From Lachnospiraceae bacterium (lineage in GTDB: Bacteria > Bacillota > Clostridia > Lachnospirales > Lachnospiraceae), in the NCBI GenBank assembly GCA_015057525.1, contig SVEE01000006.1, positions 62,001 to 126,000 of the forward strand: DNA of 64,000 bases, written 5' to 3'. Position 1 is the stretch's first letter. The number at the start of each line of letters is the position of its first letter. Positions 56,167 to 64,000 of the stretch are shown here, piece after piece. The translations under genes were made by a program, and so were the position numbers. The notes below the pieces were generated by a model. The model was not told the DNA's origin, made no database searches, and was given only the letters and a program-made list of their open reading frames with translations.

Positions 56167-57474
56167 TTAATCGTAAAGTTTTCTCTTATCTATTACCCTG
56201 ACTGCCTTTCCTTCACTTCTTGTAATGGACTTTGGTTCTACAAGATGAACCTTAGCCTGAATACCAAGCATTGCCTTAAGAGAGGCTACGAGCTGTTTCT
56301 CCTTAGCTGTGATTTTACTTACAGAATCCGAGAACATTTCCTGAGACATTTCAACATTTATATCAAATGTATCAGTATTATTAACTCTATCTACTATAAT
56401 CTGATAGTTTGGAGTCATTCCCTCATTAAGAAGAACTGTCTCTATCTGTGATGGGAATACATTTACACCACGGATAATAAGCATATCATCGCTTCTACCC
56501 ATTGGCTTACGCATCTTAATATGAGTTCTACCACATGAGCAAGGCTTTCTAGATAATATACAAAGGTCTTTTGTACGATAACGAAGAAGAGGGAAGGCTT
56601 CCTTAGTAATGCTTGTAAACACAAGTTCACCCTTCTCACCCTCTGGAAGAACCTCTCCTGTCTCTGGATTAATAATTTCTGCTATAAAGTGGTCTTCATT
56701 TATATGCATGCCTGCCTGTTCTTCACATTCAAAAGAAACTCCAGGTCCACTACATTCAGTAAGTCCGTATATATCATATGCTTTAATTCCAAGCTTTTCC
56801 TCTATATCGTGACGCATTTCATCTGTCCACGCCTCAGCTCCAAAGATACCCGCCTTAAGCTTAATCTGATCCTTAACACCTTTTTCCTCAATAGACTCTG
56901 CAAGATAAGCAGCATACGATGGGGTACAGCAAAGAATAGTAGAACCCAAGTCAGTCATAAACTGAATCTGTCTATCTGTATTACCTGACGAAGTAGGAAT
57001 AGTAAGAGAACCCACCTTGTGAGAACCACCATTAAGTCCTGGACCACCTGTAAAAAGTCCATATCCATAAGACACCTGAACAACATCCTCATCTGTAGCT
57101 CCAACTGCAGTTAATGCACGGGCACAACAATCTTCCCAAAGGTCTATATCATGCTGCGTATAAAATGCAACAACTCTCTTTCCCGTTGTACCACTTGTTG
57201 ACTGTATACGAACACAGTCCTTGACAGGCTTAGCCATAAGACCATAAGGATATGCTTCTCTTAAATCATCTTTAGTGAGGAATGGTAATTTATGTAAGTC
57301 TTCAATACCCTTAATATCATCCGGTGTAACACCCTTTTCTTCCATCTTCTTACGATAATAAGGTACATTGTCCCATACATGTTTCACCTGTTTAACCAGT
57401 CTCTCACTCTGAAGGGCTTTAATCTGGTCAACTGGCATTGTCTCGATTTCAGGTTGATAATACTTCTTTGCCAT
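56167..57474 (-). CDS. Phenylacetate-CoA ligase (PaaK type)
   Basis: 435 residues from the ATG at 57474; the ATG five codons earlier contains the GGAG site. The AMP-forming P-loop is STSGTTGKRV, with YGLTECSG and the C-terminal domain around GRSDDMLIIRGVNVFPSQIE. It activates arylacetates to CoA thioesters with ATP. In anaerobes next to IorAB it may either trap arylacetyl-CoA for biosynthesis of aromatic amino acids or yield ATP in reverse. It is the fourth gene of the operon. Confidence 0.93.
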   Translation of the reverse strand: MAKKYYQPEIETMPVDQIKALQSERLVKQVKHVWDNVPYYRKKMEEKGVTPDDIKGIEDLHKLPFLTKDDLREAYPYGLMAKPVKDCVRIQSTSGTTGKRVVAFYTQHDIDLWEDCCARALTAVGATDEDVVQVSYGYGLFTGGPGLNGGSHKVGSLTIPTSSGNTDRQIQFMTDLGSTILCCTPSYAAYLAESIEEKGVKDQIKLKAGIFGAEAWTDEMRHDIEEKLGIKAYDIYGLTECSGPGVSFECEEQAGMHINEDHFIAEIINPETGEVLPEGEKGELVFTSITKEAFPLLRYRTKDLCILSRKPCSCGRTHIKMRKPMGRSDDMLIIRGVNVFPSQIETVLLNEGMTPNYQIIVDRVNNTDTFDINVEMSQEMFSDSVSKITAKEKQLVASLKAMLGIQAKVHLVEPKSITRSEGKAVRVIDKRKLYD

Positions 57475-57500
57475 CTTTTCGTCTCCCATCTTTTTATAAT

Positions 57501-58070
57501 TTAGGCATCTCTTCCCATAGCAAATGCCTTTTTATTCAATTCGAGGAACTTAGGTGGCACACAAGCTTCAAGTGCCTCCATCCAAGCTTCCTCGGATGCA
57601 TCAAAATATTTCGATAAACGTCCCATAAGAACTAAGTTAACCGCTTTACTTGATCCGGCTTCCATAGCCAGACTTAATGCATCAATTGCATCAACATCTG
57701 CTCCTGCTGCCTGCATCTTCTCTATTAAATTTTCAGGATACTGTGCAGCGCCTGTAATTACAGGCATAGGATCAATTTCTTGTGTGGAAACTATAATTTT
57801 TCCACCCTTCTTAAGATATGATACATATCTGGCAGCCTCTAATTTCTCAAAAGAAATAATATAATCTGCCTCACCTTTATCTATTATAGGAGAATATACT
57901 TTCTCACCATATCTAACATAAGTTACAACACTTCCACCTCTCTGGCTCATACCATGAACCTCAGATACCTTAACATCATATCCCTGAGAAAGAAGAAGCT
58001 TACCCAACATTTTACTTGCAAGAAGTGAACCCTGTCCACCTACACCAACAATCATAATATTCTTAGTCAT
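57501..58070 (-). CDS. iorB: Indolepyruvate:ferredoxin oxidoreductase, beta/gamma subunit
   Basis: 189 residues from the ATG at 58070 (GGAGG nine bases upstream). It matches the gamma-type domain of 2-oxoacid:ferredoxin oxidoreductases (IMIVGVGGQGSLLASKML; SEVHGMSQRGGSV). With IorA it decarboxylates aryl-pyruvates to aryl-acetyl-CoA, reducing ferredoxin. The start overlaps the iorA stop (ATGACTAA), implying translational coupling. Confidence 0.94.
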   Translation of the reverse strand: MTKNIMIVGVGGQGSLLASKMLGKLLLSQGYDVKVSEVHGMSQRGGSVVTYVRYGEKVYSPIIDKGEADYIISFEKLEAARYVSYLKKGGKIIVSTQEIDPMPVITGAAQYPENLIEKMQAAGADVDAIDALSLAMEAGSSKAVNLVLMGRLSKYFDASEEAWMEALEACVPPKFLELNKKAFAMGRDA

Positions 58071-59802
58071 TTCCATTGCCCTCCAATGCTCCAAATGCGC
58101 ATAATTGCTCACATACTCCACAACCTACACAAAGAGTAGGGTCAATAGTTGCTTTATTATCCTTCATGCTAATTGCTGGACATCCAAGCTTCATACACTT
58201 AGTACATCCCTTACACTTATCAGGATCACATGTAATAGGAGGCTTAGCCTTAACTGTCTTAAGAAGCGCACAAGGGCGACGGCTAATAATAACAGATGGT
58301 TCTGCAACAGCAAGTTCTTCCTTAACAGCCTTATCTGTCTCTTCAAGATTATATGGGTCAACAACTCTTACTCTGTTTATACCCATAGCCTTACAAAGAG
58401 CTTCTAAATCAATCTTACCAGCAGGGTCTCCCTTGATATTATATCCTGTTGTAGGATTCTGCTGATGACCTGTCATACCAGTGATAGAGTTATCCAAAAT
58501 AATAACTGTTGAATTACTCTGGTTATAAGCTATATTAGCAAGACCTGTCATACCTGAATGCATAAATGTGGAGTCACCAATAACAGCAACAGTTTTACCC
58601 TCACTTTCAGCACCTAACGCCTTATTAAAACCATGGATAGAGCTTATTGAAGCACCCATACAAGCTGTTACTTCCATAGCACTAAGTGGTGCAACTGCGC
58701 CTAATGTATAACATCCAATATCTCCTAATACTGTACATTTGTTCTTAGAAAGAGTATAGAACAATCCACGATGCGGACAACCCGCACACATAACAGGTGG
58801 ACGTACTGGGATATTCTCATCTAAGGATAGTCCATCTGGAGTTTCCTTGCCAAGCTTTTCAGCAATAAGATTCTGTGAGAACTCATCCTCCATAGGAAGT
58901 AAATCTTTACCATTAACCTCAATACCAAGAGTATTACAGAATTCCTCAATAAATGGATCAAGTTCTTCAATCACAATAAGCTTATCTACCTTAGATGCAA
59001 AATCCTTAATCATCTTAGCAGGAAGAGGCCAAACCATACCAAGTTTTAATATACTTGCTCCTTCACCATAAACTTCCTTAGCATACTGATAGCAAGTCGA
59101 AGACGTAATAATACCGAGCTTTGTGTCCCCCATCTCCACTCTGTTTAAAGGAGATGTTTCTGCATACTCTGCCAAATCTCTTAATCTCTGTTCAACAACC
59201 GGATGCTTCTTCTTAGCATTGCCAGGCATCATAACATTCTTAGCAATATTCTTCTCATATGGCTTAACAGGGATATCAACTCTCTCTGATGTTTCAACAA
59301 TACTCTGAGAGTGTGCAATTCTTGTACATGTCTTTAAAAATATAGGAGTATCAAATTTCTCTGAAATTTCGTAAGCAATCTTTGTGTATTCCAACGCTTC
59401 CGCTGAATCAGCAGGTTCAAGCATAGGAATCTTCGCAGCCTTAGCATAGTGGCGTGAATCCTGTTCATTTTGCGAAGAATGCATACCTGGGTCATCAGCT
59501 ACTGCAATAATCATACCTGCATTAACACCAGTATAAGAAATAGTGAAAAGGGGGTCTGCAGCAACATTTAAACCAACATGCTTCATACCACAAAAACTTC
59601 TCTTTCCAGCAAGGCATGCGCCAAAAGCAACCTCAAGCGCAACCTTCTCATTAGGTGCCCATTCACAGTACACCTCATCATATTTTGCTACCTCCTCAGT
59701 TATCTCCGTACTAGGAGTACCAGGATAGCTCGATACAACACCACAGCCTGCCTCGTATAATCCACGAGCCACCGCAGCATTACCTAACATCAACTGTTTC
59801 AT
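58063..59802 (-). CDS. iorA: Indolepyruvate:ferredoxin oxidoreductase, alpha subunit
   Basis: 579 residues from the ATG at 59802 (AGGA nine bases upstream). It fuses the pyrimidine-binding domain (residues ~1-170), a linker/C-terminal subdomain and the TPP-binding domain (VIGDSTFMHSGMTGLANIAYNQ), then a two-cluster ferredoxin (CKGCTKCMKLGC; CVGCGVCEQLC). The enzyme joins thiamine-dependent decarboxylation of aromatic 2-oxoacids to CoA and ferredoxin. It follows the symporter gene by 33 nt. Confidence 0.95.
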   Translation of the reverse strand: MKQLMLGNAAVARGLYEAGCGVVSSYPGTPSTEITEEVAKYDEVYCEWAPNEKVALEVAFGACLAGKRSFCGMKHVGLNVAADPLFTISYTGVNAGMIIAVADDPGMHSSQNEQDSRHYAKAAKIPMLEPADSAEALEYTKIAYEISEKFDTPIFLKTCTRIAHSQSIVETSERVDIPVKPYEKNIAKNVMMPGNAKKKHPVVEQRLRDLAEYAETSPLNRVEMGDTKLGIITSSTCYQYAKEVYGEGASILKLGMVWPLPAKMIKDFASKVDKLIVIEELDPFIEEFCNTLGIEVNGKDLLPMEDEFSQNLIAEKLGKETPDGLSLDENIPVRPPVMCAGCPHRGLFYTLSKNKCTVLGDIGCYTLGAVAPLSAMEVTACMGASISSIHGFNKALGAESEGKTVAVIGDSTFMHSGMTGLANIAYNQSNSTVIILDNSITGMTGHQQNPTTGYNIKGDPAGKIDLEALCKAMGINRVRVVDPYNLEETDKAVKEELAVAEPSVIISRRPCALLKTVKAKPPITCDPDKCKGCTKCMKLGCPAISMKDNKATIDPTLCVGCGVCEQLCAFGALEGNGND

Positions 59803-59835
59803 CTTAGGATATCCTACCTTTCGTAACAAATTATA

Positions 59836-61263
59836 TTATTCTGCATCTGCAGTTTTATTTTCTTTCATTTTCTTAAAAAAGCTTTTTGTTTCTTTTGCAA
59901 CAACTCCACTAAGTGCAAAAAGTGCAATCATATTTGGTATAGCCATAAGACCGTTGAAAATATCTGCTATTGTCCAAACAGCTGAAACTGTCATAAATGG
60001 TCCTATAAACACAGCTAGGATATATAACCATCTAAATACCATAACTGACTTTTTACTTCCTCCAGAAAGATACTCAAGACATCTTTCTGAATAGTAATCC
60101 CAGCCTAGAATTGTAGTAAACGCAAAGAATACAAGACAAAGCATAAGAACAAACGCTGAAAGCTGTGAAGGAAATGGCAATCCGTTCTGGAATGCGTATG
60201 ATGTTACATTAACACCTTCAAGTCCTGGTTGTAAATGTGCGCCAGTAAGTACAATGGAAATACCTGTCATGGAACAAATAATAATAGTATCAATAAAAGT
60301 TCCTGTCATAGATACAAGTCCCTGTCTTACAGGCTCCTTTGTCTGTGCAGCAGCTGCTGCTATAGGTGCAGAACCAAGACCTGCCTCATTAGAAAATATA
60401 CCTCTTGCAACACCTTTTTGCATTGCAACAATCCAAGTACCTGCAGCACCACCTAAAACAGCTTTAGGGTCAAATGCAGCTTTAACAATTGTAACAACTG
60501 CATCAGGCACTTTAGAAAGATTTGTAAATATAAGTATAAGCGCAAAAACAACGTAGATTATAGCCATAAATGGAACAACAATCTGTGATACACTTGAAAT
60601 TCTCTTAATACCTCCAATAAGTACAAGGGCAACAACAACTGCAAGCACAACAGAAGCTATAACAACTGCCCACGAATATTCACCGAGCAAAGGTATATCT
60701 ACTGTAGCTTTACCTTCTGGATCAAAGAAACCTTTAACGGCAGATGAAATACCATTTACCTGTGTAAATGTACCAATACCAAGTAAACCTGCACAAACAC
60801 CAAAGAATGCAAATATTTTAGCAAGCCACTTCCAGTTTTTGCCCATACCTTTTTCTATGTAATAGAAAGGTCCACCTAAAGAATGACCATCCTCACCAAC
60901 AACACGGTATTTTACTGCAAGAAGTCCCTCTGCGTATTTTGTTGCCATACCAAAGAATGCAGCCATTACCATCCAGAAAAGAGCTCCTGGACCACCTGTA
61001 CATATAGCAGTCGCAACACCTACAATATTACCTGTTCCTATTGTAGCTGAAAGTGCCGTACATAACGCTGCAAAAGAAGAAACCTCTCCTACTCCGTCCT
61101 CCTCATTCTTAATCATCCACTTAAGGGCAAGTGGAAGCTTACGAACCTGTAATAAACCTAATCTTACTGTGAGTAAAATTCCGCCAAGCATGATTAAAAT
61201 CATAAGTGGTGGTCCCCACACAAAATCGTCAATAGCGACTAAAACCTCATTAAACTTTTCCAT
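59836..61263 (-). CDS. Sodium:alanine symporter family protein (AGCS)
   Basis: 475 residues with about 11 membrane segments. The signatures ATIGTGNIVGVATAICTGGPGALFW and FSNEAGLGSAPIAAAA are diagnostic of AGCS transporters, which import alanine or glycine with sodium. Placement first in the operon with IorAB and PaaK suggests it may bring in the amino acid that feeds them, or a product. RBS GGAGG before the ATG at 61263. Confidence 0.94.
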   Translation of the reverse strand: MEKFNEVLVAIDDFVWGPPLMILIMLGGILLTVRLGLLQVRKLPLALKWMIKNEEDGVGEVSSFAALCTALSATIGTGNIVGVATAICTGGPGALFWMVMAAFFGMATKYAEGLLAVKYRVVGEDGHSLGGPFYYIEKGMGKNWKWLAKIFAFFGVCAGLLGIGTFTQVNGISSAVKGFFDPEGKATVDIPLLGEYSWAVVIASVVLAVVVALVLIGGIKRISSVSQIVVPFMAIIYVVFALILIFTNLSKVPDAVVTIVKAAFDPKAVLGGAAGTWIVAMQKGVARGIFSNEAGLGSAPIAAAAAQTKEPVRQGLVSMTGTFIDTIIICSMTGISIVLTGAHLQPGLEGVNVTSYAFQNGLPFPSQLSAFVLMLCLVFFAFTTILGWDYYSERCLEYLSGGSKKSVMVFRWLYILAVFIGPFMTVSAVWTIADIFNGLMAIPNMIALFALSGVVAKETKSFFKKMKENKTADAE

Positions 61264-61323
61264 ATTTCCTCCTGACTCTCATGCGTCGTTTTATTATTTT
61301 TTATGACAATTCACGACTTTACT

Positions 61324-61352
61324 ATTGTAAAGGATTAAAGAAAAATATGCAA
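61324..61352 (-). promoter_or_regulatory. Sigma-A promoter of the symporter-ior-paaK-ACT operon
   Basis: TTGCAT (61347-61352), a 17 bp spacer and TACAAT (61324-61329) give a leader of ~55 nt to 61263. Confidence 0.65.
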
Positions 61353-61372
61353 TAGATAATAAAAGTATTCCA

Positions 61373-63526
61373 TTAATCTTTTGAGGTGTTTTTCAATTCT
61401 TCCTTTAACTTTTTTCTAGTTTCTTTTACATTGGCATAAATTTCCGGATTGTCTTTTTTCATAGAAGCATTTATTGTCTTTCTATGGTTAACAAGCAATC
61501 CATAGGCTTTATTGTTTATTGACTTAAGCTTATCCTCTACAACAAGTCTTCTTCTTTCAATTTTTTCTTCTAAAGCACGAACTTCTTCATCTGTAAACTT
61601 GCCTTTATTCTTTCCATCTTCAAGATGAAGTTCCATGTAATCAAGAAGCTCATCTTCATCAAAAAGTCCAATTCTACCCCAACTAGTTTCTCGTTCAACA
61701 TCAACAAGAGATTCAAAATTATCTGATGTAAGCTTTTCGATTATTTCTTTGGCCATTTGTCGCATTTTTCGTTCTGTATCCTTACCAAATGCCCACTCAA
61801 ACTCCGCAAGTCGCTCACTGGCTTCCACATAAAATATAGCATTTAAACCATCTTCTCCTTCTAGAGGATATGGTCGTTCAACACCGGCATCTCGTAATGC
61901 GAGGGACACTGTACGACGAACTATTCCATTTTCAATAAGACTGATTGCTCCAAATCTCCTAAGTTGATCATTCAAACTTCCAGCATGCTCTGTAATATAA
62001 AACGCAATTCCTTTTTCGTTAAGATTTTTATTCAAAATAACAAGTCTCTCTGCTGCTGTTACATCTATATTACCAATACCTCTTGCATCAACAATAACTT
62101 GCTTTGTATCTTCTTTAATTGCACCTTCAATATCCTGACAAAATGCATTGATGTTGGCAAAAAAAAGATTTCCACTGAATCTATAAATTATTGTATTTTT
62201 CAACGGTTTAGCATTTTTGTTTCTATCCAAGCTATTAAAATCCTCATGTCCTGGAATCATACCAAGAAATGCCTTAGGTGGCACAACGGCTCTAATGACA
62301 ACCATACCAAAGGAAAGCAACACACCAATGACAACACCATATATAGTACCAAATATAAGTACTCCAAACATCGCCATTATAAAAACAAAGAACTCATTCT
62401 TATTCGTGTTCCAAAGATTTTTAGCCAGCTTAATCTCGAGAATATTCACTAATGCGGCAACAACAATACCTGTCAAAACAGGGATTGGCAGATATTCAAA
62501 CACGCCTGTTCCAAACAACAAAACAAGCAGCATAGAAAATGCAGCAATTATTGATGCAAGTTGAGATTTGCAACCAAACTGGTCTGCAAGCCCAGTACGA
62601 GAAACACTTCCATTAATTGGAGAAGATCCCATAATACAACCCGCAAAATTCGACATAGAATAAGCTAAGATTTCTCTGTTGTTATTAATTTTAAAGTTGT
62701 ATTTAAGAGCATAGCTATTTGAAGCAAGTAATGTCTGTGCCATTACAACAGCCGCAATACTAAATGCCAAAACAATCAAATCTAAAGTAAAATCCAATGG
62801 TTTATCTAATAGCATATTCAATTTCGGAATTGTAATATCTGGAAGTCCGGTATCAACCTGTGGAAGTAGCTTAACACCATAATCCTCTATATGTAAAAGG
62901 GCTGTTGCTAGTGCACCCAAAATCATCATAAGAACGGACATAGGAAATCTAGGCAATATTTTCTTAGATATGATAATAACAATAGCTGTTCCAAACCCCA
63001 AAATCGCAGAAGCCTTATTGAAGTCATCCGTTTCCATAGCAATATGAGCTACAAGCTGAAACAGTTCCCCAGATGTACTTTCTCCTCCAAAAAGTTTTGG
63101 TATCTGCATTAGGATGATTGTTATTCCAACACCTGTTATAAAGCCTCCCATAACTGGTCTTGATATGTAATTAACTATACGGCCGGCTTTAAAACCATAA
63201 AATATCAGTAGCCACATTGCCACAAATAGAGAAATGATAGGAATGACATTTACAGCTTCCTGTGAATATGCTACAACACCCATACCAGCCAAGGAACTTC
63301 CCACCATGGCGGCAGGAAGAGCATCAACACCAGCAATAAACATTTTTGATGTGGAAATAAGTCCAAAAATCAAAACAGGCAAAAGGGAACCATACAAACC
63401 ATATTGAACAGGTAAGCCTGCCACTTGGGCATACCCCATAGAAATAGGTATAGTCACTAATGCCACAATTATGCCTGAGAAAATATCATTTTTAACGTTC
63501 CTTTTGTCAATTCTGTCTTTAAACAT
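61373..63526 (-). CDS. SulP-family anion transporter with STAS domain and long C-terminal extension
   Basis: 717 residues from the ATG at 63526 (AGGGTGATGGCT spacing favours it; ATG 63532 and GTG 63535 are alternatives). About ten membrane segments in residues 15-430, with PVQYGLYGSLLPVLIFGL and NFAGCIMGSSPINGSVSRT signatures, then a STAS domain (~460-560, VIVDARGIGNIDVTAAERL). The last ~150 residues are charged helical (EEVRALEEKIERRR) and not part of the usual SulP fold. SulP proteins import sulfate, bicarbonate or dicarboxylates; the substrate is undetermined. Confidence 0.9.
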   Translation of the reverse strand: MFKDRIDKRNVKNDIFSGIIVALVTIPISMGYAQVAGLPVQYGLYGSLLPVLIFGLISTSKMFIAGVDALPAAMVGSSLAGMGVVAYSQEAVNVIPIISLFVAMWLLIFYGFKAGRIVNYISRPVMGGFITGVGITIILMQIPKLFGGESTSGELFQLVAHIAMETDDFNKASAILGFGTAIVIIISKKILPRFPMSVLMMILGALATALLHIEDYGVKLLPQVDTGLPDITIPKLNMLLDKPLDFTLDLIVLAFSIAAVVMAQTLLASNSYALKYNFKINNNREILAYSMSNFAGCIMGSSPINGSVSRTGLADQFGCKSQLASIIAAFSMLLVLLFGTGVFEYLPIPVLTGIVVAALVNILEIKLAKNLWNTNKNEFFVFIMAMFGVLIFGTIYGVVIGVLLSFGMVVIRAVVPPKAFLGMIPGHEDFNSLDRNKNAKPLKNTIIYRFSGNLFFANINAFCQDIEGAIKEDTKQVIVDARGIGNIDVTAAERLVILNKNLNEKGIAFYITEHAGSLNDQLRRFGAISLIENGIVRRTVSLALRDAGVERPYPLEGEDGLNAIFYVEASERLAEFEWAFGKDTERKMRQMAKEIIEKLTSDNFESLVDVERETSWGRIGLFDEDELLDYMELHLEDGKNKGKFTDEEVRALEEKIERRRLVVEDKLKSINNKAYGLLVNHRKTINASMKKDNPEIYANVKETRKKLKEELKNTSKD

Positions 63527-63532
63527 AGCCAT

Positions 63533-63829
63533 CACCCTGTCTTCCCATTATCGTCAATCATCTAGTCTTCATGCAACCCTAATGTGCCCTAGACACTCTA
63601 TTTATATTATAATCCACAAGCCCTTTATATTCAACAAAATATCGCAAATCCAAAGCGTTATTAAAGTATTTAATCAAATCTCAAATACACAGCCTGTAGT
63701 ATGTTTTTTTGTCGCATTATATACTCTAGTAAATTGATTGCATAATTTACATACTATAGTATATTTTTTGTGGGAATTATTTATTATATCCTTTATACAG
63801 AAAACATATAAAAAAAAGGGGGGATACAC
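63533..63829. other. 297 bp divergent gap between the SulP gene and the XRE gene
   Basis: Very AT-rich. It has a 12 bp perfect palindrome (63751-63762), a half-copy at 63721-63731, and a possible promoter for the XRE gene (TTGATT, 17 bp, TAGTAT, at about 63734-63762). No gene seen. Confidence 0.6.
63751..63762. promoter_or_regulatory. Palindrome ATACTATAGTAT, possible XRE operator
   Basis: A perfect 12 bp palindrome lies 68 nt before the XRE start and overlaps its possible -10 box. ATACTCTAGTA at 63721 is a near-copy 30 bp upstream. Such spacing suits an autoregulated repressor. Confidence 0.35.
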
Positions 63830-64000
63830 TTGGCTACAATTGCAGAAATTATAGGTGAGAGAATAAAATTCTATCGTAAAGAAAAGGGCATTAGCCAAGA
63901 AAAGCTTTCAGAGCTTGCTGAGCTTCACCCCACATATATAGGACAACTTGAACGTGGAGAGAAAAATCCTTCCGTTGAATCCATTGCAAAAATATGCAAA
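63830..64000 (+). CDS. XRE-family regulator (start only, cut by window end)
   Basis: 57 residues to the window edge from a TTG start (GGGGGG six bases upstream). The HTH reads IGERIKFYRKEKGISQEKLSELAELHPTYIGQLERGEKNPS, typical of Cro/CI-type repressors such as SinR relatives. The frame is open at the end. Divergent from SulP. Confidence 0.85.
   Translation, partial: MATIAEIIGERIKFYRKEKGISQEKLSELAELHPTYIGQLERGEKNPSVESIAKICK

Noticed and set aside
1-64000. tRNA, rRNA, CRISPR or prophage genes
   Set aside because: All gaps were read; none has cloverleaf-like, rRNA-like or regularly spaced direct-repeat sequence, and no phage structural genes are present.

Overview
This 64 kb window is a continuous stretch of a low-GC, spore-forming Firmicutes chromosome, most likely a Clostridia member of the Lachnospiraceae type. 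The evidence is SpoIIE, SpoVT and YabQ, the gene order HU-RqcP-YabQ-DivIC-SpoIIE-TilS-Hpt-FtsH, a HydE maturase, an indolepyruvate:ferredoxin oxidoreductase cluster, GGAGG ribosome binding sites and AT-rich sigma-A promoters. Almost every gene is on the minus strand. No rRNA, tRNA, CRISPR array, insertion sequence or prophage was seen.

Layout: 1-872 is the 3'-truncated start of a zinc-ribbon membrane protein with two families of tandem repeats. 946-8557 is a four-gene operon, JetA/MukF-like, JetB/MukE-like and JetC/MukB-like SMC proteins followed by a radical SAM protein, with no visible JetD nuclease. 8.7-12.3 kb holds a chemoreceptor, a divergent XRE regulator and an Rpn-family nuclease. 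12.5-12.8 kb is a non-coding block built as a ~340 bp imperfect inverted repeat. Then come fba, uvrA, a small membrane protein and uvrB (with an SOS box), a ketopantoate-reductase-like gene and a GH13 glycosidase. 22.8-31 kb is the sporulation/division/housekeeping block, with a Spo0A-type spoIIE promoter (21 bp spacer). 31-35 kb is a three-gene c-di-GMP operon. 35-40.7 kb has a purine permease, an SNF transporter, an FHA protein and a membrane Ser/Thr kinase. 40.8-43.5 kb is an iron/B12-type ABC importer. 43.7-50 kb has asparaginase, a PlsC-like acyltransferase, CorA, YlmH and a CopA that carries a C-terminal CopZ-like domain behind an internal ribosome binding site. 50-55.5 kb has mnmA-nadA-hydE, a second Rpn gene and a serine acetyltransferase; the hydE operon and the acetyltransferase share a near-identical ~50 bp promoter module. 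55.6-61.3 kb is a probable five-gene operon (alanine-type symporter, IorA, IorB, PaaK, ACT protein). The window ends with a SulP transporter and the start of another XRE regulator.

Most promising for novelty: the JetABC-like SMC operon lacking JetD but coupled to a radical SAM gene; the giant hairpin element beside fba; the in-frame copA-copZ fusion with a retained internal start; the shared promoter module linking cysteine synthesis to Fe-S/thiolation genes; and a recurring (E/R/K)T(V/I)-type threonine motif in three proteins of a probable kinase/FHA network. All functions are inferred by reading the sequence; no database search was run.
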